This document shows positions 1 through 15,400 of a stretch of DNA of 64,000 nt, piece by piece. Location of the stretch: positions 33,770-97,769 of the forward strand of contig JAAMXP010001575.1 of the NCBI GenBank assembly GCA_019693395.1, given 5' to 3'. Every line of letters begins with the position of its first letter. Positions within the stretch are counted from its first letter, which is position 1. This stretch comes from Ettlia oleoabundans. Taxonomy: Eukaryota > Chlorophyta > Chlorophyceae > Chlamydomonadales. The position numbers were made by a program, and so were the translations under genes. The notes under the pieces were generated by a model. The model saw only the letters and a list, made by a program, of their open reading frames with translations. It did not search any database and was not told where the DNA came from.

Positions 1-3000
1 TTGGTGCTTGCAGCGTGCGTCGCTTTGACGGCCCACTGATGGCATGGCCAAGTGCGCGCTTTTGCGCAGCCAGCATGGCCGTCAGCCAGCCGCTCCTGGA
101 TGCAGCGCCTTCTTTATCGCTGTCCTCTGACAAGCTGTCCTCTCCATCCGCACAAAGTGAAGCTGATGCTGGAGTGGGCGGTACAGCCTGAGTTCGAGCA
201 AGGGCCGCTGCTGGTTCTGCGTGGGCATCGACCATGCTGGCTGGCAACGCTCTGGCTGGCAAAACGGGGGCAGCCATTAGCAGCTGATTGGTCTGCATCA
301 CGTGCTCTGTCGCTGCTGTGGTCTGTGCAGTCAGCACGCCATCACCTGTCTCGTGGCGAACCGCGAGCGAGGCGGACACTGTGCTGCAGCCCTTGGGCCC
401 CAGCATGTCTTCATCAGCAGGTGGCTGCACTGACACAGATGGCAAATGAGATGTCTCTGCCACGTTCAGGTGTGCCTGCACCGGCAACTGAACTGCTGGC
501 TTCGCAGCTGCACTGCGTGAGGCAGAGAGTATGGGCGGTGGCGTGCTCGAGTGCGATGCAAGATGCACACCAGGCGTGCCGCCAGCAGCAGGCCCCCCTT
601 GGTCAGCCATGATGTCATCGGGAGGGCGCAAGCCTGCTGCTGACATCGCGGCCTCCATGCGGCGCAGCTGGTTGGAGGCAGCTGCACCGCCTGCATCCTG
701 CAGCTGCATGGCTGCACTCAGCAATCCCCTGGCAGGTGCGCTGCCACTGACCGACTGGGCCAGCTTGGTGCCCGCATTCCAGGAGTGCACTGCCAGCCAC
801 TGCAAAGGCAGGAGATGCCAGGAAATGCAGCTGTAGCCAACTAGGGCAAGGCAGCCACACAGGCAGGTGAATACTTTGATCCGCAGCAAACACGTGCGCA
901 AGGAATCGTAATTTCCTCCTCTGCAATTCACCTGTGCACACTGCAGCCAGGCGTCGCAGCGACTCTCCAGAGGAATGGCGGCCAGAATTTGTTGGCAGCG
1001 CACGATCACACCAACATGAACCTCGGCAGATACCGACAGCTGGCTGAGGATGGTGGGCATTAGTGCCATGGATAGCAGGGTGCCATCTGCCGAGATGCTA
1101 TCCAGGAGCAGCTGCGCCGTGGCATCCTGCACCACTGTGCTGTGTTGGTTGCCAACACTGCTCAAAATGCTGTTGCGCATTGCGGCCGTCAAGCTCGCAG
1201 CATGCGGCTGAAGCCTGCTCAAGCACTGTAGCAAAGCTGCGCCATCGCCCTGGCGTGCTGCAGTATCCAGGGAGAGGCAATGGTGCAGCAGGTGCAGCTG
1301 CAGGTGCTGTTCCACATCAAGGCAGGACATATGCTGTGCCAATCGGGCCTGAAGCTTGGTTGCAAGTGCCAGCTTTTGCCCGCTGCAGATGCAACATGGA
1401 GAAAAGGAAGTAAGAGGTGCATATACAGCACCTGCTGTGAGCTGCCCCATGCTGATGATCGTTAAATGCTAAGAATGGTTTAGCATAATGGCAACCACAC
1501 GCAACACGTTGAAGTTGCATGTTTGCTACCATGCTGACTCAGGCAGCGGCCATCTTACAGTCATCTGCTGCAATGCCCCACCTTTCAGGCTCTTTCCTGT
1601 GCAGATCAAGCAGGGCTTGGACAGCCAGCATCAGGACGTGTGCTTGCTGTGCCAAGCCGGTGGCCTGTATCTGCAGGTGCTTGTCCACGAGAGGCATCAG
1701 CTGGAACGTGGCTGTTGCCAGAGCCACAGCATGCTCGTGCGCACCGAAGTGCTGGGCCGCCAGCAGCTGGTTGTAAGCCAGAGCGCATATGGCCTGCATG
1801 ATGCTGGTCTGCATTCACAGCAAACGACTGGTTGACTATGATGACCCTTTTCAAATTCCAGCAAGCGAATGTCATAAGCAGGTTTATGTTGACCGCAATG
1901 CGCAAGACGAGCTGTTGGTATGCCCACCTTGTCACCGCCTTGCCCCACAAAGCGGTCCCAACCCAGCAGTTTAAGCCGCCGAGCCACCAGCTTTACCGCT
2001 GCTACAAGCTCGCCATAAAGAATTGCCGCACTGCCATCTACTGGCAGCTCTGTCACACCATCTAACGCTGGAGAAACAGTTTTAAGGCAGCTGTCTATAG
2101 CCTGCTGCAGGCCCAACAGCAGCTCTGCCTCCTGACCAGTTGGCAGCAGGCTGGTGGGCGTTTCAGACTTGATGAGCAGCTGCACTGCAGTGCTGAGTGC
2201 TTCCTTGTACACTGCTGGGTGGTGAGCCTTTGCAGCAGCCTGACACATGGTAGGGATGAGGGATGGATGGAAGTCGGGACACGATGCAAGGCTGCGGATA
2301 GTTGTCGCTGCCTGCAGGCATAGGGCCACGAGGTCATGCCGTGCAAGCAGTGGCCTTGCATCACAGGCTACTTGTATCAAATGCATCAGCTGTCGCACCT
2401 TGGCAGCATTGCATGTGAGAGCGTGACGATAGGAACTTTTGCAAATACCATGCAGAACACGCCACCCTTGCTCCCTGCTTCTCACCTGTGACGCATCGGC
2501 TGTATAGGCAAGAGCCTGCAGGCGTGACAGTTGTGTCAGGCTGCTGGGCTGCTGCTCATGCCGGGCTGCTATGTCCAAATATTCCGCCGCGCGCTGGTGC
2601 ATGCCCAGCCGGCGATGGCATGTTGCCAGTGCGCGTGCATTTTTTGCACGAGCCTCCGGCTGGGCAAATTGCAGGGCAGCGCTGAAGAGCTCCTTGGCAG
2701 CGGAGGTGCTGCCCGCCTCAAGGCAGTGTGCTGCGCGGTGGAATAGCAGACTGTGCACCTGCGCCAGCACTCCAGCATCGCGGTGCAGCGAAGCCGACAC
2801 ATCTTCCGCACTGAGCGCCTGCAGCACGAGCCTCTGGCAAAGCTCACCACCCTGCAGGGATCAGGGAGCCAGGCGCAAGCTTGTGTGGGATGTCTGTTCA
2901 CGTGCCAACAGAGGTAATGTTCCCTCTCCGCAATGCTTGCAAGACTGCACTGCTCTGACCGTGCATGCAACAACTCAACATGGATGCTCTAGCAATGAGC

Positions 3001-4808
3001 CAGCCACCCAGACCGGGGGGTCAGCATACGGCCTCACTTGCCTGCTCTTGCGCCAGAAGCGCCTGCACCAGATGGAGCAGGGGTGTAGGCGGGGATGCCG
3101 CGGCAGCTTTCCACACAAACGAGCTGACTGCTGACTGAAAGCTGGGTAGAGTAGTGTCGTTGATGGACCTGAGCGCTAACCGTAGGCCTGCCAGAAAGGT
3201 GGCTGCCGCATCAGCAGCAGCCACGCCAGGATCTCCCGGCAGGTTGGGCTGTTGCATCATCATCATGAGGAAACGCAGGGCTTCAGGCGCGCGCCCTGCT
3301 GCCACTGTAGCTTCCACAAACAGCAGCTGCATGTCGCGCTCTGCTGCTGCCGCCCCCGGAACCTCCGCTTCCAAAGCATCCAGCACCTTGCAGGCCAGAG
3401 TGGCATCTCCACTGGCCAGGTGCGCTTTGCACAACAGTGTAAGCACCTGCAGGGCGGCAGCCTTACGGTAGGTCACGCCTGCAAGCACAGCTGTCGGTTT
3501 AGGATGCTAGGGGAGCACTGAGAGTGGACACCCTCTCACCTGTTTTCTTGCAATTTTCAGGTTGGTCAGATGGGGACTGCCGTTCTCTACTACCTGCTGC
3601 AGGGCTTCGCTGGTCAGTTGCTGATAGCTGCTGGAGAGTAGTGCGGCAGCCAGGCTGCACATGGGGCCGCCCTTGGCAAGCATCTGCTCAGCCTGCTCCA
3701 CTTGCAGCTCAGCCACCGCAGTGGCACAGCATGCTGCTGCATCTGGACCAACTGCTTGATGCCGGGTCAGCTGCACTGCCCTGCTCAGGAGGTTGTTTGC
3801 CAGAGCCTGAACCACAGGGGTAAGAGTTGGGGTGTGGATTGTACGGAAAACTCTAATGGGTGCTGGGCATCAACGAACTACCAACTGTGAACATTCATTA
3901 CTCAGCACCAGAATCAGCTAGGTTTGCAGCACTGCCATTGCACCATGCCACATTGATCAGCCAACTCCTTGAAATATAAAGCGGGTACTGGGCGTGCCTC
4001 CGCACCTGCTGTTTGTTGTCGGTGGCTGATTTGGCTCCTTCTAGATACAGGCTGCACAGTGCTACAACATAGGCCTCCTTGCGCTCCAGCCCAATGTCCT
4101 CTCTGGCAACCAGTGCCTCAAGCTGCTGCGAGTAGCGCATAGCCCGCTCCACGCACCACTTCGCCTTCTCCCGCTGCCCCGCTGCCGCCCAACTCCGGGC
4201 AGCACCACTAAAGTATGATACGTATCGTGCACAATCCTGCGTGGCGTCACTGTCGCCATCGACCACAGCAAACAAATCACTTCCCATGCGGTCCAATGCT
4301 GCGCTGACAGCCGCTGCGGTGGCGCCACCTGCGCCAGACAGCGCTTGAAGGCTGGCTCCCTGCAAGGCATGTTTGGGTGCGCACACCACCCATGTGTTCA
4401 TTTGTGCAGCATGACCTTGCCTCCTAGCTATGCCCACATTAAGACTTGACTGACCCAGAGCGAGGAGGCGAGGTCGAACAGCTGGCGTTCTTCAGTATCC
4501 GCCAGCCGGGTGCATGGGCCTAGCATGGCCTGGAGGGCAAAGCACAACGAGGCTAGGGATTCGCTCTGTGTTTGCAGCATATCGCTGCCTGCATCCTGCC
4601 AGTTCTCCAACACTGTGTTGGCGATGGTGCTGGCATGAGCCACCAGCGTGTCTGTCCCTACTGCAACCTGGCGACCAGGCCGACCGGTCACGGCGGCTGC
4701 CGCTGTTGTGCCGAGCAAGGCCGGACCCCGCAGCTCTGAGTGCTCGGTTTCGGCGGATACGGTGAAGCCTCCCAGTGCAAGCACCAGGGATTGCGCTGGG
4801 TCAGCCAT
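1..4808 (-). CDS. ZIP4: SPO22/ZIP4 (TEX11)-like meiotic TPR protein, 3' end outside window
   Basis: SPO22/ZIP4 proteins are TPR scaffolds of the ZMM pathway that promote class I meiotic crossovers on the synaptonemal complex. The chosen start is the ATG at 4808 (MADPAQSL). Exons read on the minus strand lie at about 4808-4454, 4361-4006, 3810-3541, 3489-3047, 2852-1940, 1802-1541, 1390-930 and 797-1. The open frame continues past base 1, so the gene is truncated by the window. Helical-repeat exons run throughout. The exon near 2850 has the family pattern (LFHRAAHCLEAGSTSAAKEL, then RALATCHRRLG, then RAAEYLDIAARHE). The exon near 790 starts WLAVHSWNAGTKLAQ, like the conserved Trp-Asn motif of the family, and runs into a disordered Ala/Ser/Pro tail. 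One intron (donor at about 3047) starts GC, not GT. The family call rests on motif memory; other TPR families are less likely. Confidence 0.72.
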
Positions 4809-5353
4809 TGCCCCAGTTTAATGGCAGGCGAAAGGTCCCTGTCACGTATCGCTGGCTTGAACTGGAAATCTCAATGCACGCATGTTACAGGCGCGAGGGC
4901 GAAACGCGGACTACTGCGACGATTGTCCGAGAGTTCCACTAGCTAATGCTCTGCAGGTGGGTACAGCGCACAAAGCGTGGGCACAGCCTCTGTTGGCAGT
5001 CAACGGAATCGCTGCTGGCATTTCTCCTTGCACTCTTGGACCCTGCAGTGTGCACCTCTCCATGCCTCACTCCAGGGAAGCTATGCGCACAGGCTACCAT
5101 TCGTGTGTGCTGCAACCACAACGTCCAGGCACAGGTGGGTTGAACGTTGGCTGTGCTAGCAGATTCACAGTCCCAGACAGCTGCGCGACAGCTGTTTACT
5201 GTTACCTCACGGCATAACACTCCTTGCTAAATCCACAAGGTTGCTGGCTTGCTGATGGCAACTGTACGCTTGCACCACCAATGAGGACAAATAGCACTTT
5301 TAGGCCTCCCCTGCAGCCAGGTCAAATATGCATTCTGTGGGATAGCCAAAAAG
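4809..5353. other. Intergenic, between two minus-strand genes
   Basis: This stretch holds the presumed promoter/5' region of the SPO22-like gene and the 3' region of the gene ending at 5354. Short open frames exist on both strands, but none has splice-consistent continuation or a recognisable domain. I see no repeat, RNA gene or clear core-promoter motif. Confidence 0.5.
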
Positions 5354-6369
5354 CTAACCAGATTCAACTGCAGCTGGAGCACGACGGCGTATGCAAGTGA
5401 CGACATGCAAATCGTAGCGCAAGCAGCATTGCCTGCCTGACAGTGCCACCATCAATGCGTCGCTCCAAAAGGGTTCTAGCTGCACTACAGTGGCCATCGC
5501 AGACACTTCCTCTGCAGGCGTGGTTAGGGTAATGCCCTTGGCAGCTTTTTCCTGCACCACCCACAACCACAAAGTGGTTTGTCAGGCAGGCTGCTAGATA
5601 ACAAAACATACAGATGCCATCTGCCCAGAATGATATGTGACCATTATGGAAAAGCAAGTGTTGAAGATGAGGGGTGGCACAATTCCTTGCTCTGCCATAC
5701 TTACAATCAGATGCGTTTCTTTGATCACCCCATCCAGCGCAGCGGCCATAACCAGCGCTTCATCTGCTTCCAAGCCGCTGTCAGTGCCATCTTCAGAATT
5801 TAAGTCTGTCAGGGTAGCTGTTACAACATCAGTCAACCGCTCCAGCTGCTGCAGAAAGCCGCGCATCTCTGCAGCCAGGATGCCCAGCAACTGAAGATTC
5901 TGGTCCAGCTGTTCAGGGAGATGGCGCTGCAGGCAAGTGGTGTGCAGATTGCCATCAATGTAAGACTGCAAACGGCCAGTGGGGGCTTGGCCTGCCACCC
6001 GCTGTAGCAGGTCCGAGGGGCCCTTAGTGCCACCCTTGGGTCCTGCACGGCTGCCACTCGGTGGTGGCTTCAAAACTGCCAGCTGGCCCGCCAGCTCGGC
6101 CAGCGTGGCTCCAAATATTTTGTGGTCCTTGATCCACTCCTGTAGTTGGACCACAAACTCGAGGGAATTGGCACACTAATATGTTAGCTGGGCTGGGAGA
6201 GGAAGCATGGCCTCGCGCAACGTCGCCGCCCACTAGCGGCTCCCGACAGGCAGTGAAGGGATCTCAGTGTAGCATTGATGGTCACGGTGGGACGCACCGT
6301 TAAGACTGCTCTAAAATCTTCAGCTTGCTGTAAAAATCGTTGCTGCCCTGACCCAGCTGGTGTTACCAT
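5354..6369 (-). CDS. Unrecognised helical protein, about 3 exons
   Basis: No family recognised. A probable first exon begins at the ATG at 6369 (MVTPAGSGQQRFLQQAEDF). The main exon lies at about 6178-5706 and begins CANSLEFVVQLQEWIKDHKI. It ends at a strong GTAAGTAT donor directly after KETHLI. The last exon, 5551-5354, starts EKAAKGITLTTPAEEV in matching phase 0 and stops at 5354. The predicted protein is about 280 aa, mostly amphipathic helix with a basic Pro/Gly/Lys linker near its middle (PPPSGSRAGPKGG) and no signal peptide or membrane segment. The junction between the first and second exons does not resolve cleanly, so the N-terminus is uncertain. It lies divergently, about 210 bp from DAHP synthase. 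A small coiled-coil complex subunit is possible but unproven. Confidence 0.5.
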
Positions 6370-6582
6370 CCTATAGGAGCAGTAGGCGGTGCTAGCGGCC
6401 CAAGCAGCCCTGCCACTGGTCCTGTGCAGCTAGTTTCACTGCAGCTAGACCTTAATTGAGCTGAGAACATACTTTTACCCGGATCACGTGTGCCAGCTCG
6501 GCTTGGGTCCTCAGAAAGAACAGGTCTCTGCGCTCTTCTGGGCAATCGCATTTCTTTCATCAGTTTAAACGCGTGTGCAGCC

Positions 6583-10145
<3,563 letters not shown>

Positions 10146-10799
10146 GTTCTGCGGTGCTGGCCACATGCAATGCATACACTGTGCTGTGACGACCCGAACG
10201 GCGCCGCTGCATCGCATCGAGCGCAAAAACAGCTGGCTGCATGCCAGCTCGCTGGCTGTGATTGCGACACCGCGTGCCAGTATGGACTTGTCCACCATGC
10301 ATTAGCCCTGTCGCTGTTCGGTCCCAACTGTACAGGGCGTGCTGCCTGACTGCAGGCTTGCTGGTTGGCATCTTTTCTTATTAACCACTGTCACATTTTT
10401 TGCTTGGGGCGCTCTTCCTAGCCACCCCTTTTGCTGCTCCCCTCCTCTTTGCCACCCTAGATCCTGTTCGCTGTCTTTGTCTGTCTTACTTACCCGCCCC
10501 CTTCCAGCCCAACAACTCTTTGCACTGCGCATTGCATTGCCACGCCGTTGGGAACTCAGTACTACCAACAAACCAAGAGTGTACAATTTAGTTCTACGAA
10601 TCCTGCCAAACGAGGTGGTAAATGCCGCCACCGACCCTATGCAACTGGTAAACAACATTACATGAGTGATTTACACGTACCAGGGCAAAGCGAAGTGAAG
10701 GGTGGGGCGAGGAGAAAATGGCAAGCAGGAAGGTGGGGCAGAAGTATAATAGCAGAAGCAGCAGGGTTTGCAGAGCGGGACGAGCGTTCATTGCAGGAG
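10146..10799. other. Convergent 3' intergenic region, DAHPS / NOP16
   Basis: Holds the two 3' UTRs. The minus-strand polyadenylation motif TGTAA (TTACA on the plus strand) occurs at 10658-10662 and 10671-10675, about 130-140 bases after the NOP16 stop. I found no clear TGTAA for DAHP synthase. Small ORFs here look random. Confidence 0.5.
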
Positions 10800-11877
10800 T
10801 CACCACAGCCTCTTTTGCGGAACTCTAAAGTCAACACCAGCGCCAGGCCCCCAATAGCGGTAGGATTCTAAAAGCTGCCGCAACACGCCTTCTGAGTGCT
10901 GCAAACATACGCAAACAAGCTTGCACGCAGATAGAGGCAGAACTCCAAGCCGCAAAATACTGTTTGCAAAAATTGGTGCGTCCGCAACAGGTTTAGAGAC
11001 CGGAACAGCCAGCACGTCAGCAAAGAAGGTGCGCGCCTGCTGTACAGCGCTAGTGCCTACCTGCATGGTGTTGAGCTTGATATCGCGCTGCATCGCTGCC
11101 ACGTCATCCCCATGGCGATCTATTAATCGCGTTACAATCTGCCACTGGTGGGTGGTGAGCCGCTTGGGCACCACCTTGCCTGTGCTCCTCATCTGCAAGG
11201 CAGAGAGAAGGACATCACTGTTGGGTGACAGAGAGCAGAGAAAAGCTAGGCGGCTGGACAGCACAAAGTGCACGTATGGCAAGTCAAGCGCAGGCCGTGC
11301 CAAAAGTTGGTGAAGGCGCACGACATGCCCAAGCCTAGCGAGTCCCCACCTGCAGCAAAGGCTTGTCCAAACATCCATTCAATAGGTACACGTCTGCTGC
11401 CACCTTTCAGCATACCTGTGCATGGACTGGCGCATACCTGTGCACATGCTGCCTTGAACTCATCATCGGGCTCCTGGTCCAGCTGCTCCGGATGTTGTTC
11501 CGCCTTCTCCTGCAACACATCTCGTCGTCGGTTGCGCCCAAAGGCTGCATTCACATCCGCCACCAACCCCGCACGCTCGTAATTGCCCTCCACATGGTCC
11601 TGTTCGTCCCATAGGGGCCTGCGCAAGGTAGCGGGAAGGCAGCAGTGAGACACATGGGAGGTTGACATACCGAGATTGCTGGCCAGGGTGGCAAGGCAGA
11701 CCTTAGCTGTCGCGACGTGCCAGCAGAAGCATCTCACCCGGCACCCAGCTTCTCCTCAATCTGCTGTGCGTTGTGCACCAGCTCCTGCGGCACGCTGCTC
11801 TTCACATGCGCCTTCTTCTTCTGCCGCTTGATGATGCGTGGTTTGTGCTTTTTGTGCCGCCGTAGGCTCTTACCCAT
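10800..11877 (-). CDS. NOP16: Nucleolar protein 16 (60S ribosome biogenesis)
   Basis: NOP16 is a small nucleolar component of pre-60S ribosomal particles. Four exons join in phase: 11877-11738, 11618-11438, 11192-11061 and 10898-10800, giving about 183 aa (human NOP16 has 178). The N-terminus MGKSLRRHKKHKPRIIKRQK is strongly basic, as expected. The second exon carries the family core: WDEQDHVEGNYERAGLVAD followed by AAFGRNRRRD. The third carries a conserved C-terminal helix (LTTHQWQIVTRLIDRHGDDV, then RDIKLNTMQ). The last exon gives a helix (GVLRQLLESYRYW) and a basic end. A Glu/Asp-rich stretch lies in the middle. The start is the ATG at 11877; frame upstream of it is open but has no better context. 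It is convergent with DAHP synthase and divergent from WDR90, 575 bp away. Confidence 0.93.
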
Positions 11878-12452
11878 ACTGCACGCATGAAAAACGGCCG
11901 ATATGGGTACTGGGGCATGGCAGGCAGAACCACGAACGATGCCTGCTGCACCGGCTTGCAACTAGGTGTTGGCAGCGGCAGCAGCGGCGACAATGGGTGC
12001 AGCATGCATGCCTGCGAAGGCCACCCTTGCGCAACGCGCCTGCTTGCCTGGGTTCTTTTCTACTGCGATATCGCTAGAAAGCCTGCTACTTGCTTCACAG
12101 GAGACTGTCGCTATACCTAAGCCTCCGCCTTCGCTGCAGCAACTTGCTTCAACTCAGCAGACGACGAAGTCAAAGCGATAGCAAAAGCATGCGCAAAGCA
12201 ACAGGGCTATATACACACAAACCTATGCACAGCGCCAGCTCAGCCGCGCATGTCTCTGTCGCATTGACGAGGTCACTGTCTCTTGTTACAGTTGCATCCC
12301 GGTCACTTGACCTTACCATCACTGACATAACTGTATGACTATCCCCAAGTATCGGAGAGAGAGGCCATTTGCGGGTGTCTAACTGCTTGAGACGAGGGGC
12401 GCCGGCAGCGCGTTCCTGACACACACTGCAAACGCTTCCACAATTGGCTGCA
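11878..12452. other. Divergent promoter region, NOP16 / WDR90
   Basis: The 575 bases between two divergent start codons must hold both 5' UTRs and promoters, unless an unseen 5' exon exists. No recognisable TATA box, repeat or RNA gene was found. Confidence 0.5.
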
Positions 12453-15400
12453 ATGAAACGCAGACAGTCCACAGGCTCGGGGGGTTGCACAGACCTGTTT
12501 CGGCAGTGCGGCATTGACTCGTGGCCACGGGGCGATTTTAAAAAGGCCGGTGATGCTAGCACTGCCGTGGTAAGTAAAGACGATCATAGCCATTCCCCAG
12601 GCGTTCACGCGTGCATTGGTGGGCACGGAACAGGCGCTAGGCAAGCTGCCGCCTTACTGCGCCCTGATGACCTTGCTCTGTCCTGCAGGACCGCAGCATT
12701 GGCCGCGTGGTGGTGCGTCTGGCAGGCACCGTTCCTACTGCCAACAGTGTGCGCTTGCCGCGGCGCTGTGAGGACAGCCTAGGGGCCACGGGGCGTTTCC
12801 TGTACCTGCAGTTACGCATGGAAGTGGGCAGACCATTTGTCATCCATGCTGACATCACAGCGGCCAACCGTGGACTGCACCGCATTTCTCTCAGCAACCT
12901 GTATGCCACACAGCAGAGCGCGCGCATGAAGCGCAGTGGCGTCCAGGTCTTCCTGCCTGCCGCACACAACAGCTGGGTGCTGTTGGGTTTGGATCTGGCT
13001 GCACTGGCGCAACAGGCCAGCCGCTCACCCTATGCCAAGCTGCGGGCGCTGCACCTGTGTGCAAACATGACTGTGCGAGGGGCCTTCACTTCCGACGTCC
13101 ATTACGACTGGCAGGTGGGGGTCGTTGCTTGCCAGTACAACATGTTTCGCCAGGTGCAAAGAACTGCTTCTTCAACAACCTGAGACTGCCAGCCGGGTAT
13201 GCCTCCTGTTCTGCTGATAGATTAACAAGTGCCTCTGCAGACCCTGCCAGCTGACTTCTCATTCACATCAGCCTTTGATGTGTCAAAAGCCCAGGTGTTG
13301 TGGGTGCCAGAGGAACCATTGGGGGCACCAGCAGCATCCCCCAGGCGGTGCTCCACCTCCCCTTGCCCGCCTTTGCCGCTGGCAGCTCTACAGCGGAAGG
13401 CGCGGCCCACCAAGCGCACTGACGCCCCTGTGAAAGGAGCAGAGCAGCAGCTGCAGATGGAGTTGCATCCGGCTCCCATCGCACAGTTGCAGCGAATTGG
13501 AGCCTTCTCCGGCAACCGTGCCCCTGGCCTGCTGCATTGGGTGCCAGGCAGCGGCCCTGATGCTGCCCAGGAGATTGTGTTTGGTGCAGGCTCTGTGATT
13601 GTTGGCATGCAGGCACAGAATGGGTGGCAGCGTCACTTGCAGCAACACACTTGGGCTGTGAGCGCGATGGCCCTGAGTGCCGATGGCAGTAGGCTGGCAT
13701 CTGTGCAGGAGGGGCCGGGCACATTGCTGCATTTATGGGACTTCCGCCAGGGGTGCTGTGTGGCCAGAGTACCAGGCATGTCTGCCAGGCTGGTCAGATG
13801 CCTTCAATAGCATGCTGCACTCAGGCACTCTGGCTCCCGCGTGCTGTGCATTGCTGGCAGGGTGGAACATGTGAGGGGGTGACCTGTTTCTGCAGGCCAT
13901 GCTGGGGACACCTTGTGCCTTGACGTAAGCCCTGATGGCAACCTGCTGGTAACTGCCGGGGTGGATGCCCAGGGGCGGCAGGAGCTGGTGTGCTGGGATG
14001 TGTCGGCGTGCTGGGCTTCTGATAGTTGGAGCAGCAGCAACAGCATGGGTGGCAGCGGCCGGGGGCCATCTGTGGAGCTGGTCAGGCAAGCCAGCACGTA
14101 CAACATACAGGCTGTTAAGTTTGTCCCCTGTGACCCCAGCGGGCTGGTCACCTGTGGCAAGAATAGCATCCGCATATACAGGTAGCGCTGACATGACTGG
14201 ATGCACCGCATGCCCTGGCTGGATGCTTTGCAATGGCTGGGTGCAGGCTGCTGTGTGGGTCACATCCAGCACTTTGCTTGCAGCACTTGACAAACTTTGG
14301 ACTTTTTATGCGTCACATTGTGGTGCAGGCTGTGTGGTGGGCAACTTCGTGGTGTGTCGGTGCCAATGGAAGGTGTGCAGGCGCTGCGCAGGCCATACAG
14401 CAGCGGCACCAGCGCCAGTGCCTGCGCAGCTGTGGGCGAGGTATTCACCTGCCTGGCTTTTGAGCAAACACTGAGGGTACGGCCGCTGGAGGCACGGCGG
14501 TTGTTCGTGGGGGGCATATCTGGTGAGAGCTTGTTGGTGCAAGTCGTGTGTAAACCGCACACATGGTTGCTAAAGATAAACTGGCGCTGTTCTTGCATGG
14601 CAAGACTGATTGTGCTGTTCCATCAACACAACATCCCAGCATCATACCTCTTTGCCTGTTCAACGGCATGCTTTCCGTACAGGGTCCCTCTACACCATCA
14701 ATGTGGAGAGGCGGACGGTGGAGGGAGTGGCTCAGGTGCACTCAGGAGCGGTCTCCGCGCTGGCGGTGCACGACGGCTTCTGCGTGACGGGCTCCACCGA
14801 CCGCCTGCTGCGTGTGTGGGGCAGTGACCTGCGGGACATCTACATGGAGGCAACACACGAGGGTGCAGTCACAGGTGGGAAGGCAGCGGAGGGGCGTTGG
14901 TTGTTCTTGCACCACTGGTGAAGTTCAGTGCGGGATGGGGCCCAAGTGGAGTGCAGGCTGGAGCCTGGTACTGGGACTGGCTGCAGAAGGTTGCAGGGAA
15001 GTTTTGTCCGTACAAAGCTTGCATGTGTGCCACAAGCCTCTCTTGACCCTGGTTGCCCCCCTGCAGGCATTGCGCTCTCACCAGATGGTTTGCAAGCGGC
15101 AGTGGGAACTGCCTGTGGGGCGCTCAGCCTTCTGAACATTTCCTCCCAAGCCTACACCACCCTCCTGCGCTCCCACACGGCAGGGGTGCATGCTGTAGCA
15201 CTGGTGGGGCAGGATGTGCACACGGCAGCAAAGTACTGCACTGCTGGTGCTGATGGCACAGTGCGGATGTGGGATGCTGGCAGCCACCAGCAGCTGCTGG
15301 AGCTCTCTGCCGCAGGACAAACAGTGCTAAGGTATGCATGCTTTGAGAGCAGCGTGCCAACCGTGCAGGATGCAAGACTTGCTCTGTGACAAGTTTGCCG

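Noticed and set aside
52..836. Overlapping plus-strand ORFs at the left edge
   Set aside because: Shadows of the last visible SPO22/ZIP4-like exon, whose minus frame joins correctly to the exon at 1390-930.
13115..13240. Extra small WDR90 exon (NCFFNNLRLPAG) between exons 2 and 3
   Set aside because: Would need a weak non-CAG acceptor and breaks the phase with TLPADFSF; a direct join 13114 to 13241 is in phase.
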